Of a DNA stretch of 64,000 nucleotides, positions 33,129 through 43,765 are shown in pieces. Source of the stretch: Thecamonas trahens ATCC 50062. Lineage: Eukaryota; Apusozoa; Apusomonadida; Apusomonadidae. The notes beneath the pieces are model-generated. The model searched no databases. It had not been told where the DNA came from and saw nothing but the letters and a program-made list of their open reading frames with translations. A program made the position numbers and the translations under genes. Each line of letters opens with the position of its first letter. The stretch's first letter is position 1. The stretch spans positions 80,054 to 144,053 of the forward strand of contig NW_013657643.1 of the NCBI RefSeq assembly GCF_000142905.1, in the 5' to 3' direction.

Positions 33129-33907
33129 ATGTCGCTCGAATGGCGATTGTGGGTCGCCGCCACCGACACAGCCGCCCATGCCGCAGTCTTGGACATGGTC
33201 GCCCCGCTTGTAGGGGTCACCGACGATGACCTCGACGCCTCCTATCCCTCGCACCTGTCTTCTCCAGGCCTAGAGCGCCGCGTTGACACCTACTATGCTT
33301 TCGCCGGCTGTGAGGCCTGCGGCGTCAAGCTCCGCTCCGGCACTCGCCTCGAGGCCAAGATCCTCCGTATGTGACTGCCCTTCCCACCAACATCATTCCC
33401 ATCCCCACCCCACACACTCACACTCATCTGCCGTAATACTGCTCAGTCGAGACGGGCGAGGGTGGTGTCGAGCTTTGGCGCAAGGTCCGTGCGCCGCCGC
33501 CGGCTTCCGAGTCGCCGGCCCATGTCGCACTCGCCTTGGAAGACATACTCCCGGAAGCCGCGGCGGCCTTGCGGAACGCTGTGGAGCTGACTGAGAAACC
33601 GCAGTCGATGCGTATTGATACCGTCAAGCGTCGCCGGTCGGCCAGTGTCGCCAACGCCTGGATCGAGCTCACCCGTGTCGAGCTCCTCTCCCACTTGGGT
33701 GCGCAGCTGTGGAACGGCATCACGGTTGCCATCGAGGCCAGAAGCTCGGGCAGCGTACTCGACTGCGCCCAATCTCTTGGTCTTGCACGCCTCGTCGACG
33801 CGAACCCATCCATTGTTATGGCCTCATACCCCGCCTTCATCGCTGCTCAAGCCCTGACTGAGGACACCGGCGATGCTCCATCCTCATCAGCCATGGTTGA
33901 TGAGTAG
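33129..33907 (+). CDS. Small protein with one 80-base intron; weak CYTH-like features
   Basis: Exon 1 is 33129-33366 and exon 2 is 33447-33907. The intron 33367-33446 starts GTATGTGA, ends CTGCTCAG and joins the frames exactly, giving 232 residues. Exon 1 encodes MSLEWRLWVAA and later RRVDTYYAF, GVKLRSGTRLEAKIL; exon 2 encodes GGVELWRKV, RIDTVKRRRSA, WIELTRVELL and GITVAIEARS. Alternating Arg/Lys/Glu on predicted strands (VDTYY, LRSG, RLEAKI, KRRR) recalls CYTH/triphosphatase tunnel proteins, but the match is by eye only. No signal peptide or membrane segment. It is best called hypothetical. Confidence 0.65.
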
Positions 33908-34163
33908 CACTTCTGATCCACTCACTTGTGATTCACTCTCAGGCCCCGTGTACCCTTTATGCGCTGGCCCCCAACCGGCCGCTACAGTACAGAGGAAGTG
34001 CCGCTGCGTCAACGATGGGCACCATGACCGAGAAAATAATTGCTCACCTCCCTACTCCAGTCACATCACGCCATTTTGCCGAGCCAATTCTTCGTGAGCC
34101 ACTTCTCTCTTCCCCCCCTCCACCACCACTACCGCCACCCACGACCGGCACCCTACCACCTGC

Positions 34164-34203
<40 letters not shown>

Positions 34204-34311
34204 CACACACACGCACGCACGCACACACACACACACACCTCCCCTTCCCCCCCCAAAAAAAAAACCCCAAACCCCCAAACCCCCCAACCCTGCTTTGCTG
34301 GAAACCTGCAT
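33908..34311. other. Intergenic region upstream of the sushi-repeat gene
   Basis: About 400 bases. A CA microsatellite at 34166-34238 (ACAC runs broken by AGACAA and GCACGC) is followed by a C/A-rich tract (34241-34290) immediately upstream of the gene start. No other feature seen. Confidence 0.6.
34166..34238. repeat. CA microsatellite
   Basis: ACACAC arrays interrupted by AGACAA and by GCACGCACGC. Confidence 0.9.
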
Positions 34312-37300
34312 ATGGCCCGCTTTCGTTGCCGACCGGGTATTGGCCTCACACGCACGGCACTGGCCGCTGTTCTACTTGCTCTCGCTCTGCTCACGGTAGA
34401 AGTCATCGGTGCAGTACAAAGCACGTCCTGGAGGTCCGTCTCCTCTTCCAGAACACGGGGCTCACCATCTGTTCAGGAATGGTCTGGCGTGTCGAACATC
34501 GAGGGCACCACAGCCAGTTTTGCCCATGTCGCCCTCGACGGCTCCGGCACCGCCAGCGATCAAGCGGCCAAGTACATCTGCGGCATGAACTTGGCCGGCT
34601 CGGTGCCGTTGGGTATGGTCCTGACAGGCATTGAGGCGCGTATCAAGGTCCAGGTTGATCCTAACTGGAACGATGCGGGAACGTCCGACGTCCGCGTTAC
34701 TCACGCACGCTTCTTCTACACGCCCGGCTCGTTTGTCGAGAAGACAACGATTGGCAACGTTCCCACCACCGCGGGGTGGGTCACAGCCGGGTCAGCACAG
34801 ACACCTGGAATGTTCCGACAAAGATGACCGAGTCCACTTGGAGCAGCCTGGAAATGTGTTTCCGCATCAAGGACTTTACCAACTGTGGTGCTACCTGTGG
34901 CTTCAACGCGCATCGCGCGTACGAGCTCCACGTCAAAGCCAGCTACAATGACGATCCCACTCGCTGCCCGATCCAGGTCATTCCTGGGGTCACTCTCGCC
35001 TGCCCCAAGGCTCAAGCGTATAGTTCAGTGTGTACCGCCACGGCCAACATGGGCTACGAGATTATTGGTGATACGTCGACCACCTGTGGTGCTGATGGCA
35101 GCTGGTCGCCATCGATATCAGCGAGCAAGCTGTCGCCATACTGTCCTGTTCCGGCCACCACCGCGGCCTACTCTACGAGCTCGTGCACCGGTGAGCTCGA
35201 CACGTCGTGTACCATCACTTGCAACAGTGGCTACGGCAGCCCGGCGAACGCAAATTCGGGTACTTGCCTCGCCAGCACGTCGTCAGCCGGTCAGTGGACT
35301 AATGACCCTTGGAACCCAGCGTGCTACAAGATCCATGACTGGTGCCCAGCCCTTCCGTCAGTGGCCGACGGTGTGATTTCCTGCACCACACCGGCCTCAC
35401 GTCGGATCGGCGATATTTGTGCCTTGACCTGCAACACCGGGTACGCTCCAGCCGGTTCGTCCACGCGCCAGTGCTCTGGCTCGCGCGCGTGGAGCGGCAG
35501 TAGTCATTTCGCCTGCGCCAGTACCCCCAACTTTTGCAGTCCCATCACAGGCGCAAACTCGTCGCCGACCCAGTCGTGCAACGGATACATCAACGAGGTC
35601 TGCTCTTTTGCATGCGTCGACGGCTACCAGGACACCGAGAGCTATACCTGCCAGAGCAACACGAACTGGTCGCCATCGAATACAGGCTCTTGTACCATCG
35701 TCAATGGGTACTGTCCAGCACTCGCAGTGCCAAGCAACGGCAACGCCATTTCTTACTCAAACCCGAACCGCGTCATCAACACCGTCGCCACCCTCGGCTG
35801 CAACAATGGATATACTCCGACCGGCGGAGATGCGACCCGCGTTTGTCAGGTCGGTGGCGTCGGAGTCGGCCAAGGATTGTGGGAGACGCCGCTCTCTGCA
35901 TGCGGAAGAGTCAACAACTACTGCACTGTGTTCACCGTCGCCAACGCTGTTGTCTCGGGCGGCTGCGGCCGCCGAGTCGCAGACTCGTGCTCGTACACCT
36001 GCAACCCAGGCTATGTTGACGCCTCTACCGGCAGTGCCACGTGCTCACCCAGCACCGCGTCGTTTGGCGTCTGGAGTCCAACCTCGGTCTGCGACACCGT
36101 CGCCAACTACTGCCCCGCCGCACCTGCTGTTGCTAACGGTGTCGTCTCATCGCCCAATCGCGAGATCGGCGACTCTGCCACGCTCACCTGCAACTTTGGA
36201 TACCAGCCGGTCGGCGGTGTCTCCACGCAGCTGTGCTCTGAAGGTGGAGCTACTGCCGGGACCGGCACATGGGCGCCAACCCTCGCATGTGAGCGCAAGC
36301 CTGACTACTGCGATACCCTCTCCGTGAGCAAGGCTGCTGTCAACACCCCGTGCGGCCGCCTTGTTGGCGACTCGTGCACGTACTCCTGCAATGTCGGCTA
36401 CGAAGACACATCGACTGGGTCAACCACCTGCTCCATCGTCGATGCCACCTCGGGTGCCTGGAGCCCAACGCCTGGATGTGTCATCACTGCCGGCTACTGT
36501 CCAGTCCTCGCCGCTCCACCGTCCGGAACCATTTCCTACGGATCTACCCGCCACTACATGGACGTTGTCACGTTGACTTGCAATACGGGATACATTCCCA
36601 CCGCCGCTCACACTCAGCGTACTTGCCAGGCGAATCAGGCCTGGAGTGGAAACGCGTTCTCCTGCTCACCGCAACCCAACTACTGCTCGGCTCTATCCGT
36701 CGGTAACGGTGTTCCTGACGGAGGCTGTGTCCGCGAGATCACCCAGTCCTGCTCCTACTCGTGCAACGCCGGTTACCAGGCTGCCAATGCTGGCTCGACC
36801 ACGTGCACCGTCGGGCCAGCATGGTCGCCACCCACCCAATGCTCCACCTTTTCGGGCTACTGCCCGTCGCTCGCCACGCCCACAAACGCCATCGGTATCA
36901 GCTATGCCTCCGGCCGCGAGCTCGGCGACCTTGCCACCCTCTCCTGCACCGACGGCTACGAGCCGTCGGCTGGCCAGTCGACCCGAACTTGCGGTCCCGG
37001 GGGTGCTGGAGTTGGCGACGGCACCTGGTCCGACTTGCCATTTGCCTGCGTCCGCAAGCCAGACTACTGTGTCCCGCTCTCGGTCGCAAATGGTGTCGAG
37101 ACGCCCGGCTGTGGTCACAAGATCGACGACGTCTGCGCCGTCACTTGTTCTAGCGGCTACGAAGACTCGAGCGCATCCGGTCCGGATTATACCTGCCAGG
37201 CTGCTTCCCAGTTGAGCGGAGCATGGTCCGGCTCGCCGTTGTGCACCAAGATCTCCGGCTACTGTCTCGTCATTCCTCCACCGGCATTCGCGATAGGCAT

Positions 37301-40300
37301 CGGCTACGGCAACAATCGCGAGCTGGGCGATACCGCGACGCTGACCTGCAACAACGGGTACGTGCCGCAAGGCGGAAACAGTGTACAGACTTGTGGAGCC
37401 AGCTCGCCATCCAACGGCGCGTGGAGTGGGCCGGCCTTTGCCTGCATTCGCAAGATCAACTACTGCGCCGACCTTGCCGGCGCCAACGGGATGCCGGTCC
37501 CGGGCTGCATGCGCCGGATTGGTGACACCTGCCTCTTTGACTGCGGCCACGGGTTCATGGATGTCGGCCACGCCGCCTCGGGCTACAACTGCACCGCGCT
37601 TTCGGCTGCCAATGGAGTGTGGGATGGCGCGCCGGCGTGCTTGCTCATTCCCAACTACTGCGCGCCGCAGGCGATTGTGCCCGACGGCAGCGTTAACTGC
37701 ACCACGGCGTTCCTCGGCGACACCTGCGAGCTGACGTGTAACACCGGGTACCAGGCGGTGGGCGGATCACAGCGGACGTGTCTGGCGGCGGCCGAGTGGT
37801 TCGGTACGTGGTCGGGCGACGCGCTCGATTGCGAGAAGATCCCAGACTACTGCACGCTGCCGGCCGGGGCGTACGGCAGTCCTGCCGGGACGTGTGGGCA
37901 GGAGCTCGGCAATGGATGCTACTATACATGCGACGCCGGCTACCGGTCGCAGGTCCTGGTCAACGCAACGCGGACGTGCTCCGTGGGCTCGCAAGGCTCG
38001 GGCGGTGGAGCCTGGGTGCCGCCGTTCCCAGACCCGCTCTGCGTGCCGCTGCCGTGCCGGAACCTCCCGCTGCTGGGTAACGGGACGCTTGTGCCGCAGT
38101 ATGGTGCCGTGACTCTCGACACGGTGGATGCGACGTGCAACGAAGGCTACACGCTCGTCGGCGAGACTGTGCTGGCGTGCGAAGCCGATCCGCTTGACAC
38201 CATCTGGTCGGCGTGGTCGGCGCCGGTCCCGTACTGCGAGCCGAACAACTGTACTGCGTCCGAGGTTCCAGTCGACGGGTATGTGGTGCCGTCGCTGGTG
38301 ATCTCGACGGACGCATGGGTCTCGTACGGGTGTGATCCGGGCTTTGAGCTGTGGGGCAACACCGCGCGGCGGTGCTTGCCGAGCGGCGAGCTCTCGGGAA
38401 CGCTCCCTTCATGTGAGCCTGTGCTCTGTCCGACCAACTTTACGGCGCCCGGCAACGGGTCGATGGTGCCCGGGAGCGGCGGGGCGGTGACGCGCGACTC
38501 GGTCACGTTTGCCTGCAACACCGGGTACTTTTTTGTGGGACAGACTGTGCGGACGTGCGAGCAGGGCAACGCGACGGTGCCCAATGCGTGGTCGCACTCG
38601 GACTACCTCAAGTGCATCGGCCAGCCGTGTTATCCCAAACTCGAGGACCCTATCAACGGGAAAGTCTCGACTCATTTTGGCGAGTTCCAGGACATCGCCC
38701 GCTACGAGTGCAACGCCGGCTATGAGCTTAACGGCAACGTGACTCGGATGTGCGCATCATGGGGTAACTGGACGGTCACACCGCCGGTCTGCGATCCTCT
38801 TCCCTGTCCCACCGTCATTCAGCCGCTGAACCAGGACATGCTGTATTTTGACTCTGACGAGAGCAAGACGGTGCTCGACGGCATGACCACCGATCTGCAC
38901 CACGTCATGTGTAAGGCTGGCTTTGTCTTTTCGCCGGGCGTTCATGAGCTGTCAATGCAGTGTTTGCCTGCGCCCAACAACCCGGCTTATCCACTGGCCG
39001 TCGACTGGTTCCCTCAGCTGCCGACCTGCATCCCGCTCCCATGCCCGCCGCTGTCTGCGCCGGCTAACGGACAGGTCTCGGCAGCGGGCGGCGTCACCCG
39101 TGACACAGTGACGTATGCCTGCGATCCGGGCTACTACATTGCCGAGCGCGGCGACCAGATGGTGTACCAAATGACTGTCACCTGCCTCCCCGACACCCGG
39201 GCTCTCTCGCGATGGTCCGAGCCGCAGCCGCGGTGCGTCAAGATGCCCAACTACTGCCCGTCGGTCGGCCCGGCCGACAACGGGCAGATCTCGCTCTCGG
39301 TCCCGTCGCCTAGCCTCGAGTGGGGCAAGGACGAGTGGATCACGGCGTCTGCATGCACCGAAACACTCGGTGATGGATGCGGCAAGTTTGTGTGCAACGC
39401 CGGGTTCCAGCGAGTCGGTCCGGCAACCATCGAGTGTACCGTTGGCGCCCAGCAGGTCGGGCTCTGGTCGCCGGAGCTGCCATCAGCGGCAGAATGGTGT
39501 GAGCCGTGCCCCGAGGGTACGTACAAGTCGTTCAGCGCCCGCGACGTCGCCGAGTGGCAGTGCATCCCGTGCCCACTCGGCGGGTACTGCGCCGGTGGTG
39601 GGTCGATCCCGATCGCCGCGCCTGGGTGGTGGCAGAATCCGGACACGGGCGGCTTCCTCACTTGTGTCCCAATGACCAACTGTCTGCAGGGCGCGTGCCG
39701 GGGCGGACATCGCGGGTTCAAGTGCGAGCTTTGCGAGAACGGGTGGTACAAGAAGGACGGCACCAACTGCGTGGTTTGTCCGCCGGCCAAGCAGGTGGTG
39801 TACCCGATTCTGATTGTGCTCGCGATCTGTCTCTGTGTGCTCTTGGTCAAGCTCGCGCGCAAGTCGACGCACTACTTTGCGTCGCTGGCGGTAGGTGCCT
39901 CGTTCCTGCAAATGATCTCAATCCTGCCGTCGTTTGGCATCGAGTGGCCGAGCTTTGTCAAGTCGTTCTTCAACGTCTTCCAGATTCTGGCCCTCAACCT
40001 CTCGCAGTTTTTTGAGCCACAGTGCATGGTGGACCAGGGCTCGTCGCCGTTCCTGCTGGTGTGGGCGATCAAGATGTCGCTTCCACTCATCTTCAGCGCC
40101 ATCTTCCTGTTTGGCGGCGGGCTGGCGAGCGCGTACTACCTGATCCGCAAGTGCGTGCCGACCCGGAAACTGGAGCAGTGCTCGCCGCGGCTGGCGGGCT
40201 GGTTCCCGGAGCTGTCGAAGCTGGGACTCAAGGTGGTGCTCTGGTCGTGCCTCAATGCATTCCTCACCTGCTTGGTCCTCTGCTACATTGTGCTTACGTC

Positions 40301-41374
40301 TGCGGCACTCTCGATTTTCGGATGCACCCGGCAGGCAGACGGGACGCTGACGATGAACGCCGAGCCTGCGATGACATGCAAGAGCAAGACGTGGAACAAC
40401 ATGGTGGCAGTCTCTGTTGTGGCGTTGCTCCTGTACGGAGTCGGCTTCCCGGCCACGGTGTTCTGGGTTTTGCGGACCCGGCGGTACTCGCTGTGGAAGG
40501 AGAAGAATGTGATCCGATACGGGCTGCTGTACCAGCGGTATCTCCGCAAGTTCTACCTGTACGAGCTCGTGCTCATTGTGCGCAAGTTCCTGTTTGTGTT
40601 TGGCAAAGCGCTGTTCCCGGGCTCGCCGCAAGCGCAGATCATCTGGGCCATGTGCACGGTTCTACTGGGCTCGGGAGTGCAGTACATGTTTGCACCGTTC
40701 CGCGACTGGCACATCAACTGGCTGGAGCAGCTGCACCTTGTATCTGCTGCGTTCATTCTCATGCTGGGAGTGGTGTTTGACTCGACCGCGTCGTCGATGT
40801 CGGAGTCTGGACGGACCACGCTTGGGATCATCATCATCTGCATCATTGTCATCAACATTGTGGTGATGGGGGTGGCGGTGGGCATGGCGCTGCGTGTGCA
40901 GTACAAGCTGATGCGACACGGGGTGTCGGGTGGGTACGCGTCGGACGAGCTGCGGGTCATGCCGATTTTCTTTAAGTTTGACATGCGGATTGTGGAGCGG
41001 CAGCGGAGGGTCACGCCGCACTCCATCCTGTGGACGCTGGAGCTGACGACAAAGCGGCCACTGCCGCTGGCAACGACGCTGCTGCGCGACTCGATTGCAC
41101 TGGGTGCGACGGTGGAGGAGGTCTTGCACAACGTTGAGGGCGAGCCTGAGCGATACGCCCGCGTGGAGCAGAGCGAGGATCTGATGACGACGTATGCGTG
41201 GTACCTCATCCCGTGCCGGGGAGTGTACTCGGCGCGACTGCTGGTCGACGGCGAGCGGGTGAGCGAGCTGGTGGCTCGGGGGACGTACACCGAGGACGAG
41301 CAGGCGGCGCTGGAGCAGGCGCTGTCGTCGGAGAACGCCGAACTGGCCAAGTTCCGGGCATCGCGGCAGCGTGA
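34312..41374 (+). CDS. Giant sushi/CCP-repeat multipass membrane protein (3' end lost in gap)
   Basis: At least 2,350 residues. Signal peptide (core TALAAVLLALALLTVEV), a short N-terminal domain, then more than twenty Cys-rich modules of sushi/CCP type; many end WSPTxxC or WSGxxFxC and contain the typical TCNxGY. A Cys-rich segment like GCC2/GCC3 (EPCPEGTYKSF, IPCPLGGYCAGG, GWYKKDGTNC) precedes about eight or nine transmembrane helices (39797-40900), including YLRKFYLYELVLIVRKFLF. The cytoplasmic tail runs into the N gap without a stop. The overall plan (sushi or EGF-like ectodomain, ephrin-receptor-like Cys repeat, polytopic membrane domain) is known from large protist and choanoflagellate receptors; the membrane part may be TRP-like. 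One frame break at GGG 34789-34791 needs an extra G. Confidence 0.85.
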
Positions 41375-42219
41375 NNNNNNNNNNNNNNNNNNNNNNNNNN
41401 NNNNNNNNNNNNNNNNNNNNNNNNNNNNNNNNNNNNNNNNNNNNNNNNNNNNNNNNNNNNNNNNNNNNNNNNNNNNNNNNNNNNNNNNNNNNNNNNNNNN
41501 NNNNNNNNNNNNNNNNNNNNNNNNNNNNNNNNNNNNNNNNNNNNNNNNNNNNNNNNNNNNNNNNNNNNNNNNNNNNNNNNNNNNNNNNNNNNNNNNNNNN
41601 NNNNNNNNNNNNNNNNNNNNNNNNNNNNNNNNNNNNNNNNNNNNNNNNNNNNNNNNNNNNNNNNNNNNNNNNNNNNNNNNNNNNNNNNNNNNNNNNNNNN
41701 NNNNNNNNNNNNNNNNNNNNNNNNNNNNNNNNNNNNNNNNNNNNNNNNNNNNNNNNNNNNNNNNNNNNNNNNNNNNNNNNNNNNNNNNNNNNNNNNNNNN
41801 NNNNNNNNNNNNNNNNNNNNNNNNNNNNNNNNNNNNNNNNNNNNNNNNNNNNNNNNNNNNNNNNNNNNNNNNNNNNNNNNNNNNNNNNNNNNNNNNNNNN
41901 NNNNNNNNNNNNNNNNNNNNNNNNNNNNNNNNNNNNNNNNNNNNNNNNNNNNNNNNNNNNNNNNNNNNNNNNNNNNNNNNNNNNNNNNNNNNNNNNNNNN
42001 NNNNNNNNNNNNNNNNNNNNNNNNNNNNNNNNNNNNNNNNNNNNNNNNNNNNNNNNNNNNNNNNNNNNNNNNNNNNNNNNNNNNNNNNNNNNNNNNNNNN
42101 NNNNNNNNNNNNNNNNNNNNNNNNNNNNNNNNNNNNNNNNNNNNNNNNNNNNNNNNNNNNNNNNNNNNNNNNNNNNNNNNNNNNNNNNNNNNNNNNNNNN
42201 NNNNNNNNNNNNNNNNNNN
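41375..42219. other. Assembly gap (N)
   Basis: 845 N between the sushi-protein tail and the 15-bp minisatellite; probably contains the end of the first gene, more minisatellite and possibly the first exon of the MRH gene. Confidence 0.95.
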
Positions 42220-42685
42220 TCTCCTTGCTGGTGCTCTCCCTGCTGGTGCTCTTAATGCTGGTGCTCTCCTTGCTGGTGCTCTCCCTGCTGGTGCTCTCCC
42301 TGCTGGTGCTCTCCCTGCTGGTGCTCTCCCTGCTGGTGCTCTCCCTGCTGGTGCTCTCCCTGCTGGTGCTCTCCCTGCTGGTGCTCTCCCTGCTGGTGCT
42401 CTCCCTGCTGGTGCTCTCCCTGCTGGTGCTCTCCCTGCTGGTGCTCTCCCTGCTGGTGCTCTCCCTGCTGGTGCTCTCCCTGCTGGTGCTCTCCCTGCTG
42501 GTGCTCTCCCTGCTGGTGCTCTCCCTGCTGGTGCTCTCCCTGCTGGTGCTCTCCCTGCTGGTGCTCTCCCTGCTGGTGCTCTCCCTGCTGGTGCTCTCCC
42601 TGCTGGTGCTCTCCCTGCTGGTGCTCTCCCTGCTGGTGCTCTCCCTGCTGGTGCTCTCCCTGCTGGTGCTCTCCCTGCTGGTGCT
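42220..42685. repeat. 15-bp minisatellite, about 30 visible copies
   Basis: Unit GTGCTCTCCCTGCTG, almost perfect; the first few copies vary (CTCCTTG, CTTAATG). It begins at the N gap edge, so the full array is longer. The unit has no stop in any of the six frames, giving LSLLV, ALPAG, SPCWC on + and HQQGE, PAGRA, TSRES on -. I cannot tell if it is translated. Confidence 0.95.
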
Positions 42686-42788
42686 GGTTGGTCATCGTGG
42701 TTTCGATCATGATGATCGTGGTCATTGTGGGTGCTCGGCTGTGCGATGAAAGGCTTGGTCTGGATAGAGCACACTCCACTCACCCTGT

Positions 42789-43754
42789 TTGTGGTCCTGT
42801 GTTGTGGGGGATAGGAATGACGTTCTGGTGGCATCTGGTGATACGATTTACACGGTCAACGTGTGCGGCCCACTGCATACCTCGCCGTGTGCGCAGCAGG
42901 CGCCCAACACCGCCGTGTGCCAGTCGTGGGCAGGCGGATGCAAGCCGCTGGGCTCGGCCCGTGAGCTTGTGGTAGCGCCGTTGGCCCAGGGCCAGGGTGT
43001 CCGGTTCACGGCTTCTGGTGGCGCGCACTCGACTACGTGTGGGTCGGACTGGCAGTCTGTGATCGAGCTGACCTGCGATGAGGCTGCCTCAGGCACGCCG
43101 GTGCTCAAGCTGCTCGGTCTGGCCAAGTGTGTGGCGACATTTGTGGGGGCGTCTGCAGTGGCGTGCCCAATCGCCCCGCCGAAGCCTCCAGTCATTCCGG
43201 AGACGTACTCGTTCTCGTTTGCACGGCTGGCAGGCAACAACCAGGTCTCGGCCACGACCTATGTCGGCGCGGCCAATGTCGATATGACCCGTGGACTTCA
43301 GCGGATCGACTCAACGTCAATGATCGGAGAGACCCAGGTGGCGTACCGATCCATGTCCTCCCAGCCGTATGTCGAGCACATGCTGCAGCTCACGTCGTCG
43401 CCCAAGAACAGCGATCCGACATGCACAAAGACTGCATTGCCCACTGTCACGTACATCATCAACCCGACATATTTTGACAAGGCCACGCTCGAGGCCGAAG
43501 AGCTTTTCCGCGGCATCAAGGCCTACCAGTGGAAGCTGGCCACCTCCAACACGACGTACGTCTCGTACGCGTATGTCTCGTCGTCCCTCGACCCGTACCT
43601 TATCGGTACCCAGACACTCGACGTCAAAAAGGGTGTCATCGTCTCAGAGATGCACATCTTTGACTTTACTTCAGAGCTCCCGCCCAACCCAGCGCTCTTC
43701 GATCCGCCGCCGATGTGCACCAAGCACACCGGCGCCCGCATTGGCTTCCACTAA
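42789..43754 (+). CDS. MRH-domain (mannose-6-phosphate receptor homology) protein, 5' end incomplete
   Basis: About 320 residues. The beginning reads [11 protein letters not shown], then [12 protein letters not shown], a G-x-x-x-LG segment, [18 protein letters not shown] and, at the end, KCVATF and SAVACP. This ordered set of Cys with NVCGPL and AVCQ is typical of MRH domains, which bind mannose-type N-glycans in the ER or lysosomal pathway. The remaining 200 residues are a second, unrecognised beta-rich domain with paired Cys (PTCTKT, PPMCTKH). There is no ATG at the beginning: the frame opens after a TAG at 42765, so the start and signal peptide must be on an upstream exon, perhaps across the minisatellite or gap. 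It stops 11 bases before the stop of the next, convergent gene. Confidence 0.75.
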   Translation: MWSCVVGDRNDVLVASGDTIYTVNVCGPLHTSPCAQQAPNTAVCQSWAGGCKPLGSARELVVAPLAQGQGVRFTASGGAHSTTCGSDWQSVIELTCDEAASGTPVLKLLGLAKCVATFVGASAVACPIAPPKPPVIPETYSFSFARLAGNNQVSATTYVGAANVDMTRGLQRIDSTSMIGETQVAYRSMSSQPYVEHMLQLTSSPKNSDPTCTKTALPTVTYIINPTYFDKATLEAEELFRGIKAYQWKLATSNTTYVSYAYVSSSLDPYLIGTQTLDVKKGVIVSEMHIFDFTSELPPNPALFDPPPMCTKHTGARIGFH

Positions 43755-43765
43755 ACCCAATGTAT

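Noticed and set aside
42220-42685. CRISPR array
   Set aside because: Units are contiguous 15-mers without spacers; this is a minisatellite in eukaryotic DNA.
42688-42768. Hydrophobic [16 protein letters not shown] as exon 1 of the MRH gene
   Set aside because: No GT-AG pair that I tried joins it to the MRH frame in the right phase, so it is only mentioned as a possibility.
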